Shown: positions 13,314 through 23,368 of the stretch, piece by piece
How positions within the stretch are numbered: position 1 is the first letter of the stretch
How the letters are laid out: each line of letters opens with the position of its first letter
Assembly (NCBI GenBank): GCA_023078685.1
Contig: JALGAS010000002.1
Coordinates: forward strand, 2,728,001-2,792,000
Direction of reading: 5' to 3'
Length of the DNA: 64,000 bases
Source of the DNA: Neopestalotiopsis rosae
Lineage: Eukaryota > Ascomycota > Sordariomycetes > Amphisphaeriales > Sporocadaceae
Program-made: the position numbers and the translations under genes
Notes under the pieces: generated by a model
Seen by the model: only the letters and a program-made list of their open reading frames with translations
Told to the model about the DNA's origin: nothing
The model's database searches: none

Positions 13314-13340
13314 AAAAAAAAAAAAAAAAAAAAAAAAAAA
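13314..13340. repeat. A27 homopolymer
   Basis: Twenty-seven consecutive A residues on the plus strand. No retroposed gene or target-site duplication is visible beside it, so it is best read as a homopolymer expansion rather than a poly(A) tail. Confidence 0.9.
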
Positions 13341-13655
13341 GACATGGTTGTTGCAAAGGTTTCGAGGGGTTTGGTTGGTGTTTCCATACCGCGTGAGGTA
13401 TCATAGATGACAGAACATTGTATCATATCCGGTCGTATCGAGCTCTACAGCCAAGGATAGACGAGAATTGGCACCCTCGGACAGCGATTTGCTCCTCGGG
13501 AACGGATACCCATCTAGCTGACGAACAAATCGTGTTGAAAAGTCTGGACTCATGCTTGGGGTAAGGCAAGAAAATCCTCACATCCGCAACGCTCGATGTA
13601 CGAATCAGAAGCAATGGTGCTTCTCTCTACCCTCGCGCCGTCTCATATTTTCTCC

Positions 13656-13681
13656 TTTTTTTTTTTTTTCTTTTTTTTTTT
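13656..13681. repeat. T14-C-T11 tract
   Basis: A nearly pure T tract about 315 bp right of the A27 run. The two tracts are in opposite sense and could pair in a transcript. Confidence 0.85.
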
Positions 13682-14286
13682 CTTCATTCGATCCAATCGT
13701 GTCTCGTTGATTCCCTTCATCAAAAAAATCACCCTCCTCTTCAACTCCGCGATTTACTTCCCACTGCCGGCAGACCAGTGAGGTGCCCATGTCGGACGAT
13801 CAGATACCGTAAGCCAGGCACAACCATTCGCTGGTTCTCCCCCCCCGCCTTTGAATAACGACCGCGATGCCGGACGCCGGCCCCCTGCTCGTTTCTTTTG
13901 ACCCCTATCAATCGTCGACTTCTGATTCTACTAGACCACCTATTCGAGGGTGACGGACAGACATCTCCAATTATCCCCACCGGTAAATCTATTGGAGAGG
14001 TTCGGTCTCGTATTCCACATAACGACAATTAGTCTGTATAGTTTTGCCCTCTTCTAAAAAAAAATCATTCGAATGGGAGTGATCCGAAAGGGGGCCCTTT
14101 TTTGACGTTTTGAATTACGATGGGCGCCACCAAGATGTGATATGTAAGTGATCTACCGCTAGTTTGCAGGTGACGGAAGCTGTCATTGAACGGCGCTTGG
14201 GGGTCTGGGCCCCCGGGTCTCCCTGCCCCCATGTGCCATAACGCATATGGTCAAATCGGAAGTCTAGGCACAAAGTTCTTCATTAT

Positions 14287-14329
14287 GCGCGGCCGGTTTG
14301 CGGACCGCTGGGGGGTACGCCGACCGCGC
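14287..14329. repeat. GC-rich imperfect inverted repeat
   Basis: GCGCGGCCGG at 14287-14296 pairs with CCGACCGCGC at 14320-14329 with one mismatch, and a small palindromic element (GCGGACCGC) lies in the loop. It stands out as a strong potential RNA stem in a gene-free stretch. Confidence 0.4.
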
Positions 14330-16717
14330 AAAGGTAAGCACTTGTGAAGAAACCCACCCCTGGCGTGCGAAACCCTTGATGAAGACTATGATAATGATAT
14401 GTGCTATATAGCCCTTGTGATGGCAGGAATATGCTATCTGTAAGAGGAGGAGGAGGAATTATAATCGACGAATCTCGGCTTGGTGGATCACATCCGATCC
14501 CTCCCTAGCTTGGCAGGCCACCATCCAGGGAGGAACATCTAATCAATCACATCGTAAAGTACTATGTAGATACCGGCGCTAGCACAACCTCGCTGAAGCT
14601 ACGGCAGAGGTCTAGATCTTGATAAATTACTTATGTTGTTTGTACCTTTCGGAAGGTGCACTTGAGGAATGTGAGCTGCCGGCCATAGGAACTATTCAAT
14701 TTTCGTGGCTTGGCGTTTGAATTCTTAGGACACTCGGACACTAGGAACACGAAGAGTAAGGGCCTCGTGTATCGTGATGTAATATCTAACTATTATTCCT
14801 CGGGTGGGTCATGGTACAAGCAAATATATTCCGAGTATTCAAAGACAGACTTCCAATCCGATTGTCTGTCTGCTTTGTTCGTTCTGTGAAGCATTCAATT
14901 TGTCCTCCGGGGGAAGAAAAAGACAACGAGCCGCCGCTTTCGAATTTCTTTCTCCATGCAGATGCAAAACAAGACACATGTAGCCAACATCCTCGACAGA
15001 TCGTTAGTATGCGGGAACCACGAGAAGCACTAATTGCTTACTTTTTCCTCGGTATGGCCCAATCATACGTCTGCCCTGATGCATTACCGGTTGAGTGACC
15101 ACATAGGTGGTGAAGTCAAACACGACGACAAACCGCAAGGCTGAGGTCGGAAACTATATCATGTGACTGACTCGACTGCACTCGATTATAAGGCAGAGCC
15201 GAGACGTCTGGTGCACAATACATTGTTCAGTAATCATATACTGATATCGTTCTTCTGTTATAATGATTTGGATAAAATTCTCATGAGATTGGGAGCATTG
15301 TGCTGATCCTGGTGTCTTAATCATTGGTTTCAACTTTGAAGGAATGAGTTCATCAGCGTTCATCTGCTATGGGAACTATAGACGCCCGACAACAATTCTA
15401 GTATGAAGAGATCTGTGTAAGCCAAAATTTGTCCAAGGTGAATCGCAACGCTGTGGTGAACATGTTCTTGTATGTCCAAAATTAGAACAAGTCCCCCAGC
15501 AGACCATGATACTCGCCAGAGGATAAATGTCATAGCCATGTTCTTAGTGTTATCCTGCGATACAGTTTTCCAATATGCAAGCTCACGTCTCACCATCGGT
15601 TTGCATCTGATTATTCCAAAAGGGCTGGGAGACACTGCAAGAAATTTGCAAGTCTTGGTGCTACGAGATTCTATTCCTAGAACCGTTTCTGTAACGAGGC
15701 CTTTTCCTCCATCTGCGAGTCACAAAAAGTGCTCGAATTCTGCATTTTCACTCGATTCAACCTTGCCTTGAACGAAAACATCTTCTCGCGTCTCGTCATC
15801 ATTCGCAAAACTTTAATCTCCTGCGGTAAAATGGACAAGAACGTTTTTGTGCGAGCATCACGCGTCCCGAAAATACCATGGCCATTTCACATCGCCAACA
15901 CCACAAGCATGACTTTGTGGGAAAGCACAAAAAGCCGTACTGGTAGCGTCTTGTCCAGTTCATATCAGAAGATAATCAAATAAGAAACAACGCCAGAATC
16001 AGTCTTTTGTTGGGAAAAAACAGCATCGAATCAACCAAGAATTCACAATAGTAAAAAGAAAAAGAAAGAAGGAAAGAGAAAACCACTCTTTGGCTCACTC
16101 CGATGTTTCCTACAACAAATACCCCATCATGTAAACCGACTTGTTCCACAACTACGGGACATGCCAGTGCTTAGTATACCCAGCAACCACAGTGTGCGAC
16201 GAAGTGTGGAAAAATTGGTGCCAAAGACGACATTGACAGCATGATAATCATCTTGCAGAGGGGGCCAGCCGCGCCCGGAGTGGTTGAAACAATGCAACCG
16301 TGGTCAACAACATTACCGATATGCCCGGCGTGTGCCCCGACCACGTCGAAAAGCACAACAAGGACGTCACACCAACCAGTGGAAGAAGGGCCAGGACTGA
16401 GACACGCGAAACGAGCGAATCCCCTGAGAAGATCCTCTCTGCCTGGTAGTTGTAAGTCATCAGATGGGTTAAGGCGGCATCAGAGGGTGCTAGTCGCATA
16501 GTCCTGACTCTGGAACATGAGAATTTGAGCGTGGCTTGAGGTATCAGGGCTGACTATGCTGCATTGGTTCTATGAAGACGAGGATCTCCACCGGGGAGTT
16601 TGAAGGTGAAGGTAATCATTTCTATGTAGGGAGGAAGAGCACAATAGACCAGATACAAGAAATTTATCCCTGAACTGCAGTCACAAAATAATGCATGATT
16701 GAATCGTAGGAATATGA

Positions 16718-18949
16718 TTATTTATAATGTGCTGATTTGACGAAACTTCGTCGAGATCTGCGTTTACTCTTGTTCGAACTCATTTTTCTAGGCTTGAATT
16801 CTCCAGAAGCACCACAAGAGCCTTTACTGTAACCTGCCATGGCACGAAGCACGCTGCGATCTGCTCGCTTGTACCGTGTTTCATACAACAACCACTTCTC
16901 AAGCTCGGGTATCTGGATGTCGAGTGTAGGAAGTGCTAGAAGCCTCATTTTCGAGGGATCGACTGGTGCAAGCGGTTTGTTGCTTGGCCCCTCTCTTTTC
17001 GGGAGAATACCTCCTGCCAGATACTGATCTTCCGGAACAGGATAACCCCTTCGCGGAACCACATTGTTGAGATCTAGATATTCTTCCGAGTAGATGGCGG
17101 GTAGAGTGTACCGGACCTTTCCAGGCGCGATTTTCTTGAGAATCGAAGCTAATCTACCACGATCTTGCGGGCTTAAAGATTCGCGAAAGCTCTTGGCATG
17201 ATCAATGAAGAATGGCATGACTACGACGCGGTATGGCAGGCGGTGAGTCAGACGGATCCAGTAGCGATTGTCCCAGAAATGCCACGGCAGCCATGTTGAC
17301 CACTTCCAATAGTCGCGGCGAGCCCAGCGCTTACTACGTTTCCCCACTGACCAGTAGGGTATCCGCCATTGTGGAAGTGGCATACTGGCTGGGTAGGGTT
17401 GGCGCGATATGTACCACGTGCGTTGGTGGAATTGGCTTTGTCGGTTCACGGACCGCGGCGTAGACTCTACAGGCATGAAATGCAATCCAGCGATATTGAA
17501 GCCTTTCGGAGCATAATCAGTCCTTCCATAATCCTCTGAAAGTGCCGGAAAGAGGAAAGAAATAACATTTTGCAAATTTGCAACTGGCGGAGCCTGTAGA
17601 TCGGGTGAGACAAGGGCAATCACTCGTTGTATAGCCAGAGCTGCCATCAATCGCATGCGTGTGCGTCGGCGACGGCAACGCTCTGGACTGCGCGAATATC
17701 GGCTTTGCTTCGATATTGATAACTTTGGAAATTGAACCACCATTGTCCCGGTATGTGGTTCGAAATTGTGCAAAGCCATGCGCTGCAAGAGTCGCTTGGC
17801 TTCGGCATCTTGAGTTTCAGCTCGACGCTGACACTCTTTTGAGAGCGAAATAATTCTCGGCTTTTGCAGGGCCCGAGGAAGTTCGCAAGATCTATACATG
17901 TGTCTAATAGAGTTCCTTGTAGTCAAGGTTGGGTCTTTGTTGGTGTGATCCTCGAACCAAGGTACATCGTTTTCAAGGCAGGTTGCAATCAGTCGGTCCT
18001 TGCTGAACTCGAGTAGTGGCCGGTAAATGCTTACGCCACCATCTTCAATAGGCATTGACCCTATTGACCAGTCATCCATACCAGGAAGATCGTCAACAAA
18101 GGGAAGGTTGTCCAATTCATGACTGTCGGACAGTCCTTCATCCATGAGATGATTGATGCTCAACTTGAGGTCGTGCACCAGATATTTTCGCTCTCGTTTG
18201 GAAAGCGTGTTATGGAGATACGGCCGTTGGTGCCTCTGGTCATCAACCCATCCGCTGTCATAGGCGCCGAGAATACCTTCGCATTCTGGTATGGCGGCGG
18301 CCTTGCGCATCCCGCGCAGGGCCCGGTTGCGATGTCCGGCCACCAAGCGCATGAGGACCGTCTCATACTGGTCGTCCTCGTGATGTGCAAGCAGCAGGGT
18401 CGCGATGCGGCGGTAAGCGCAAAGCCTGCCCAACCTTCGATAGCGGACTCTGCGAGCTGCACTCTCAATGTTTGAGAGGTTGTGGAGGTCGACATCGGGG
18501 CCGAGCTCCCTCGTCCAACTCGCTTGGTGGACTTCGCAGACGATTCCCAGCTTGCGAACCTCCTTGGACACCTTGCTGGCTTCTTCCGCCGAGCCCTCAC
18601 GGAGCATGTGGTCGATGACGAAAGCCCGAAAGTTCTGAAGGCGGTTGTCGGCAATGAGGAAGTCTCCATTTTGTTGGCGAAGCTGGGAACAAAGAAAGGC
18701 CAGTGCCATGGAATCGACGCCGCCGCTTATGCCGAGAGCTGAGAGAAGAGAGGGTCAGCATCATGGTTGTATGGCTATTGGCGCAAAGAAGTAGCTCAAT
18801 TGAAGAAGATACATACCGACTGGGCGGAGGTTTCTGTTGCCTCTGGCCTCGGGAAACCGGGGCTTGCAGGTTTCGCGAATGGCATCGTAAAACTCTGAAG
18901 GGCTTATCGCCCTCGCGCTCCGGTGAAGGACTTGCTGCACAGCGCGCAT
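16718..18949 (-). CDS. tRNA(Ile)-lysidine synthase-like PP-loop ATPase, probably mitochondrial
   Basis: Two exons: 18949-18817 and 18738-16718, joined by a 78-bp intron (GTATGT...CAG), giving 717 residues. The join rebuilds the N-type ATP pyrophosphatase P-loop SGGVDSMAL at residues 49-57, which neither exon holds alone. Family knowledge: TilS adenylates C34 of tRNA-Ile(CAU) and attaches lysine so that it reads AUA. Further family signs are the HHEDDQYETVLMRL segment (HxxDDQxET motif) near residue 160 and the FDHTN/NP-like segment 'WFEDHTNKDPTLTTRNSIRHM' pattern near residue 300. The first 16 residues (MRAVQQVLHRSARAIS) look like a mitochondrial presequence. The protein is far longer than the roughly 430-residue bacterial enzymes; the C-terminal half is Trp- and Arg-rich and unrecognised. 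No ATG lies further upstream in frame. Confidence 0.85.
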
Positions 18950-19555
18950 TCCATACCAGGTGCTGTACCGGCTATATTTGTCGGTCAAGACTTAGAATGA
19001 ATGATGAGACTGGGAGCTATGAACTTTTGCGCCGCGCATGTCCAGGTACAATGTAGATAGGGTAGCTCCAACCCCTCGTTAGCGCCAGCAGATAGCGGCA
19101 GCAATTCCGTTCTACAGGGACCTGTAGTGCTTCAATGCGCCGAATGACGTACCCAGGTATGGCCATGCACATCTAAGGCTACCTACTTCCAGCCAAAAGC
19201 TTATGTTCATTTTAGATGTACTTAGTGATCCTGCCAAACAAAGTGAACTCTATTTTCAATTCAATATCGACTATACTGATGTAATACTCGTGGTAAAACT
19301 GCTATGTAGCTTGCGTTTTCTTCAATTGAAGAGAAATTCAATATCGTCTGTGTTATCAAGACAGTACGTCAACTCCTCGAGGAGGATGTTATCGATGCAC
19401 AGAGTATAGACTTGAGACGCGAGAATGAAAAGTGATCAGTGAAGGGGGAGAACAGGTGAAACTATCAGGTAGAAGACTTGTATTCATTGAAAATTGAAGA
19501 GACACCCGATTGTGCCTCCCGCTGTTCCTAAGCTATATATCTTTGAGTGATGATT
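18950..19555. other. spacer between esterase 3' end and TilS-like gene
   Basis: Contains the presumed promoter of the TilS-like gene (right after 18950) and the 3' untranslated region of the esterase. No coding signal seen. Confidence 0.5.
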
Positions 19556-21256
19556 TCAAGCACACTCAAAACAGTCAGCACTCGTAGTTGCTAGACAGTT
19601 GCTCTTAAGGGTCGCTTTTGCGGGAAATGGACACAGAATCCTCTCATTCAAGACACCGGCAGTATCGTTGAAGCTTATCGGCAACGTCTCGGGGACGATT
19701 CCATTCTCGACCCAGTCCACCAGAGCTTGAAACGTGGCAGTCGGCTGTCCACCGTTGCCTCCCGAACAGTGCGCCAGTCCAGGTACTTCAAAGAAACGAA
19801 AGTAGTCATGCGCATTCGGGCTAATGTCCAATACTCGATTGTAGTAGTCCACGGTGCCGCCAGTAGGAATGAGGCCGTCAGCCTATAGATACTTTGGATC
19901 AGTGCTCGTCTCTGAAATTAAGGTCATCATTCAGTGCTTACAAGTCCGTGGTATGTGATCATCTTTCCCCCCGCAGCCTCAAACTCTCGAAGATCCGGAT
20001 CGGACGTGCCAACGATGGAGTTGAACTGCTGCACGGATGCGTGAAAGAGGCGAGCATATTCGTCCATTGATGTGATCAAAGTATAGTTCCAATCCGGGTC
20101 CTTCTCCACCCAGAATTTCAACCAGGCTTCTCCGAGCCCAGTAGGGACACCAATGCAAGTGCCATTATTGCAGCTCGTCATTGCATATCCCAGGTCCGCA
20201 GTGGTCCCCGTGGGTGCCGCCGCACCGGTAAGCCGGGCCTGTGAATAAGGCCCGTACCAGAGAAACTCATTGCCAGACGACCTTGGTCCTGTCCATGTCA
20301 AGTTCGCAATGGTGGCGGCTCCTTTGCTTATAGTCATCATTGCTCCAGTATCAGTGCAATTGATCTGCTGACCGACGACCGTGAAAGGGTCGAAATTGCA
20401 AGACTCGGCGTCTGAGACCAAGCCATCTGTGACGCCGTCTAGCCCATCGCAGGCAGCGATGGCAGCGTCTGTTATGGCGTCCAACTCGCAAGGATACGGG
20501 AAAATATCAAGTTTGTCCATCATGACCTGGGCCCAAGATGCGGCAGGAATGAATTGGTCCCAGTTCAAGGCTGGTGCAGCGGCAGCGATTCCGTCGTATG
20601 CGTCGGGGTACCTCTGGGCAAGCATCATGCCCTGACGCCCACCCTGTGAGCATCCGCTCCAGTAGGAGTAAGCTGGTGGCTGTCCGTAGAAGTCATTGAT
20701 TATGGATTTGGCAATGATCGCCTGTCATATGGTTAGCTTTTGCGTCGAGGTTATCCGTCAATCATATCGCGAGTCGTCTTCATACCTGATCATTCAGTGC
20801 TACAGAAGCCAGATCCTGGAGGAGATAGAGGTTCACGTTGCCGGGGCTGATCTGGGCCCACGGATCAGGGACATAGGACAGCGGCAGTCCCGCATCAGAT
20901 GAAGTAGTCGCGTAGCCCTCTCCGATTGCCCCGGACATGGCAATGTACGACAAAGGGAACCTTCCGGCGAGAAAGCCACCGCCGCCAACAGCCTGCAAGC
21001 GACCGTTCCAATCGTCAAGGGGGAGCCAGTTCTCGACGTTGATCGTGTCGTTCTGTCCAGGATGAGTGTATGTTACCGTGACGTTGCAGTAATCAATCCC
21101 GTTGACCGTGATGGATGGATGGTTGTAGTATAACTGGTCAGAAACCGTTCGAGTGAAATTCTGAATCAAGTTGGCAGATACGGAAAGGATCTCGGCCCCC
21201 AACACTGAGGGATATGTGAAGGTCGTGTTTACGCATGTTGACGAAAGTACCGACAT
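19556..21256 (-). CDS. tannase / feruloyl esterase family hydrolase (secreted?)
   Basis: Three exons: 21256-20786, 20721-19942 and 19882-19556, with introns of 64 and 59 bp, 525 residues. Family knowledge: tannase/feruloyl esterases cleave gallate or hydroxycinnamate esters of plant polymers with a Ser-Asp-His triad in which the Ser and His are each next to a Cys of one disulphide (CS-D-HC motif). All parts are visible: GCSQGGRQG near residue 181 (C and S adjacent), Asp in GLADGLIPTGG near 419 (rebuilt across intron 2), and HC in PGLAHCSGG near 454. The protein has many N-x-S/T sites, fitting secretion. Odd point: the first in-frame ATG gives no clear signal peptide, and the in-frame codons just upstream start at a stop and lack ATG, so a further 5' exon may be missing. 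TACAAATA about 75 bp upstream is a possible TATA element. Substrate cannot be told from sequence. Confidence 0.88.
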
Positions 21257-21886
21257 TGTAATCACTAAAGTGTGTTGGATCGCTTTCAAAGTGACTCAAT
21301 GATTGGCATAGAAGTTTTCAGTCTCGGTCCTCTATTTGTAGCAAGGCCTATGATCAGGAGACTGACCGAGACTTTTGCATGATATTATACTCGACGTGAT
21401 CTGACAGCCAAAAACCCGGGGTATTGCGAGCGAGAAGTTCGACTTCTGAATCAAACCTTTGAACTAATTTCGCTTGGAAGCATACCGGAATCAAGGCAAC
21501 TACTTTTCGGCATCATTTAGTGCTCTGGTAGGCTGATCGTCGTGTCTGGTATCGTTACATGGGCGAGTGCGTATTGGGAACCGTATACAAAGGCATCTGT
21601 ATGGTCGACAAGATTGAACTAATTTACATAGCATATAACAATAAGTCGGATTTTACAGCCAATCAAAACAACGCTTATACGACTGCCTCCACATGCCCGA
21701 AATACGATGTTACTAAAATCTTGACGCTTTACGGGCAGCGAGCACCGTATTGCCTTTCACATGTTGATGCCACGGTAATTCTTCCAGGTGTTCGTATAGA
21801 AATGTCCAAATATTAAAAGTCAAATCTGGAAAATGATCAGTACTTCGCTGTACTAGTCATTTCTCCCAGTCAATGGTAATCATAAG
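21257..21886. other. spacer between dehydrogenase and esterase genes
   Basis: Promoter of the minus-strand esterase and 3' end of the dehydrogenase. A plus-strand frame near 21559-21816 has no family features. Nothing else seen. Confidence 0.5.
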
Positions 21887-22830
21887 CTATATCCAGCCAC
21901 CATCAACCGAGTATACGCTGCCGCTAACAAATGTACTTTCCGGGCCCAACAAGAAGGCAATGACGTTGGCCGTCTCCTCCGCTGTTCCTTGCCTTTGGAA
22001 TGCGGTCGGCTCGTCGAATTCTGCATCGTCCGCCCTATTGTGGAAATCCCAGGCCTTCTTCATGAGCGGAGTATAAATGGCTCCTGGGGCCACGCTGTTG
22101 ACTCTAATCTCACGCGCCCCGTTCTCTAATGCTGCTGCCTTGGTCAGGCCTATGACACCGTGTTTGCTGGCATCATAAGCCGCATGTTTCGCAAAGCCTA
22201 GGACGTTGTCACTGTGGTCAGCTACCCTGATCGCTCTCCCAAGTGCACTGGCGGACTGCTAATTTTTCTTTTTGTCATAATTCGGGAAACGGAAACCCCC
22301 CAAAAAAACTCACCTTTGATCCCATGAATAGAAGATACATTGACAATGGACCCGCCGTCGACGACGCTCCGCAGCTCGGCCCGCAGGCAGTACATCATGC
22401 CCGTCAGATTGACCGCAATGATCTTGTCCCACTCGTCGTCGTCGAGCTCCGCCACGGCGGCCAGGCCGTGGTGCTTGCCAATGATGCCGGCCACGTTGGC
22501 GGCGCCGTCGAGACGGCCAAACTTTGCCACGATGGACGCTATCCAGGCGTCGACCTCGGCGCGCTTGGAGACGTCGACCTTGGAGACCAGGAACTTGTTC
22601 TTCCCCGCAGCAGCAGCAGCATCTCTGCCGGCGCCTTCCTCCTGTTGTGAGGAGGAGGAAAAGTAGTCCTCGGCGGCCTTGAGCGCCTCGGGGTCGACGT
22701 CGGCGATGCCCACGGCGGCGCCGCGGCTCGAAAGGATCTTGGCCGTTGCGTAGCCGATCCCGCTGGCGCCGCCCGTGATGGCAAAGACTTTGCCTTCTAG
22801 TGGCGTGTAGGGTTTACTGGAAGAGGACAT
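21887..22830 (-). CDS. short-chain dehydrogenase/reductase (classical SDR)
   Basis: Two exons, 22830-22314 and 22197-21887, with a 116-bp intron (GTGAGT...CCTAG), 275 residues, near the usual 250-280 of classical SDRs. The Rossmann nucleotide motif TGGASGIG is at residues 19-26, NVAG replaces the common NNAG, the catalytic Ser lies in NVSSIHG, and the splice rebuilds YDASK with Tyr180 and Lys184. The start MSSSSKPYTP was chosen because the motif then falls at the normal depth; an upstream in-frame ATG at 22926 would add 32 residues. An Ala-rich insert (about residues 55-75) is unusual. ADVD after beta-2 suggests NAD rather than NADP. It lies between the GH95 fucosidase and the esterase on the same strand; a sugar dehydrogenase role (for example L-fucose) is possible but only inferred. 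Confidence 0.9.
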
Positions 22831-23368
22831 GGCAGCTATTGGCTTCTTATCTTGTCTCTTTCCTTTCTTGGAAAACTTTATCCCAGTGTTTCGGCAACCA
22901 ATAATTGTAGAGCCTGGGATGGACACAGTGAAGGTCGGTTATTTAATTGACATGTATTTCGATCGATATGGTTCAATAGATTCTGCTTCATTTGGAGCGC
23001 CGATTTACAACAGCCAAGGCTGTTAGGCGTGATGTGTATTTAGCCTCTTACCTCCGCTTCGGGTATAGATACTCCAAATTCCCGTGGGGGCTCGGGCTAA
23101 TTGGTTGCTCGGGTCAAGTACATTGGCCTTTTGCGGTTCAAAAAATCGAGTGTATAAAGGGAATCTAATGCGGAGAACAACTGCGTCTGCTATATGTGGG
23201 ATATATTATTGAATAGAGTTAATAGCTTCTAGTGAGGCTCTATTTTCCAGACTGACTACACTGAAGCAGAAATCATGAATACTGGTACCAATAAATACGC
23301 TGGCTGCATAAGACGCCCGGCATTCTAGCTTCATAATTTAACATCTTCTCGAAAAAGTCATTCCACTA
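22831..23368. other. spacer between fucosidase and dehydrogenase genes
   Basis: Promoter of the dehydrogenase and 3' untranslated region of the fucosidase; no coding signal. Confidence 0.5.

Larger units (their letters stand above)
6036..16717. other. 10.7-kb gene-free stretch
   Basis: No convincing gene was found on either strand. Open frames up to 175 codons occur (for example around 9134-9661 on both strands) but they have no recognisable motif, no coding bias and overlap antisense frames. The first few hundred bases right of 6035 are the expected promoter and leader of the minus-strand small gene. Other contents are homopolymer tracts (13314-13340, 13656-13681), a CA microsatellite (9029-9052), CT-rich blocks and two inverted repeats (8688-8733, 14287-14329). 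The base composition is not obviously AT-rich, so this does not look like a RIP-mutated transposon graveyard. Confidence 0.6.

Noticed and set aside
15360..15690. Minus-strand frame of about 110 codons with a hydrophobic middle
   Set aside because: Stop just upstream, no start codon in good context, no recognised family; length is within chance in a 64-kb window.
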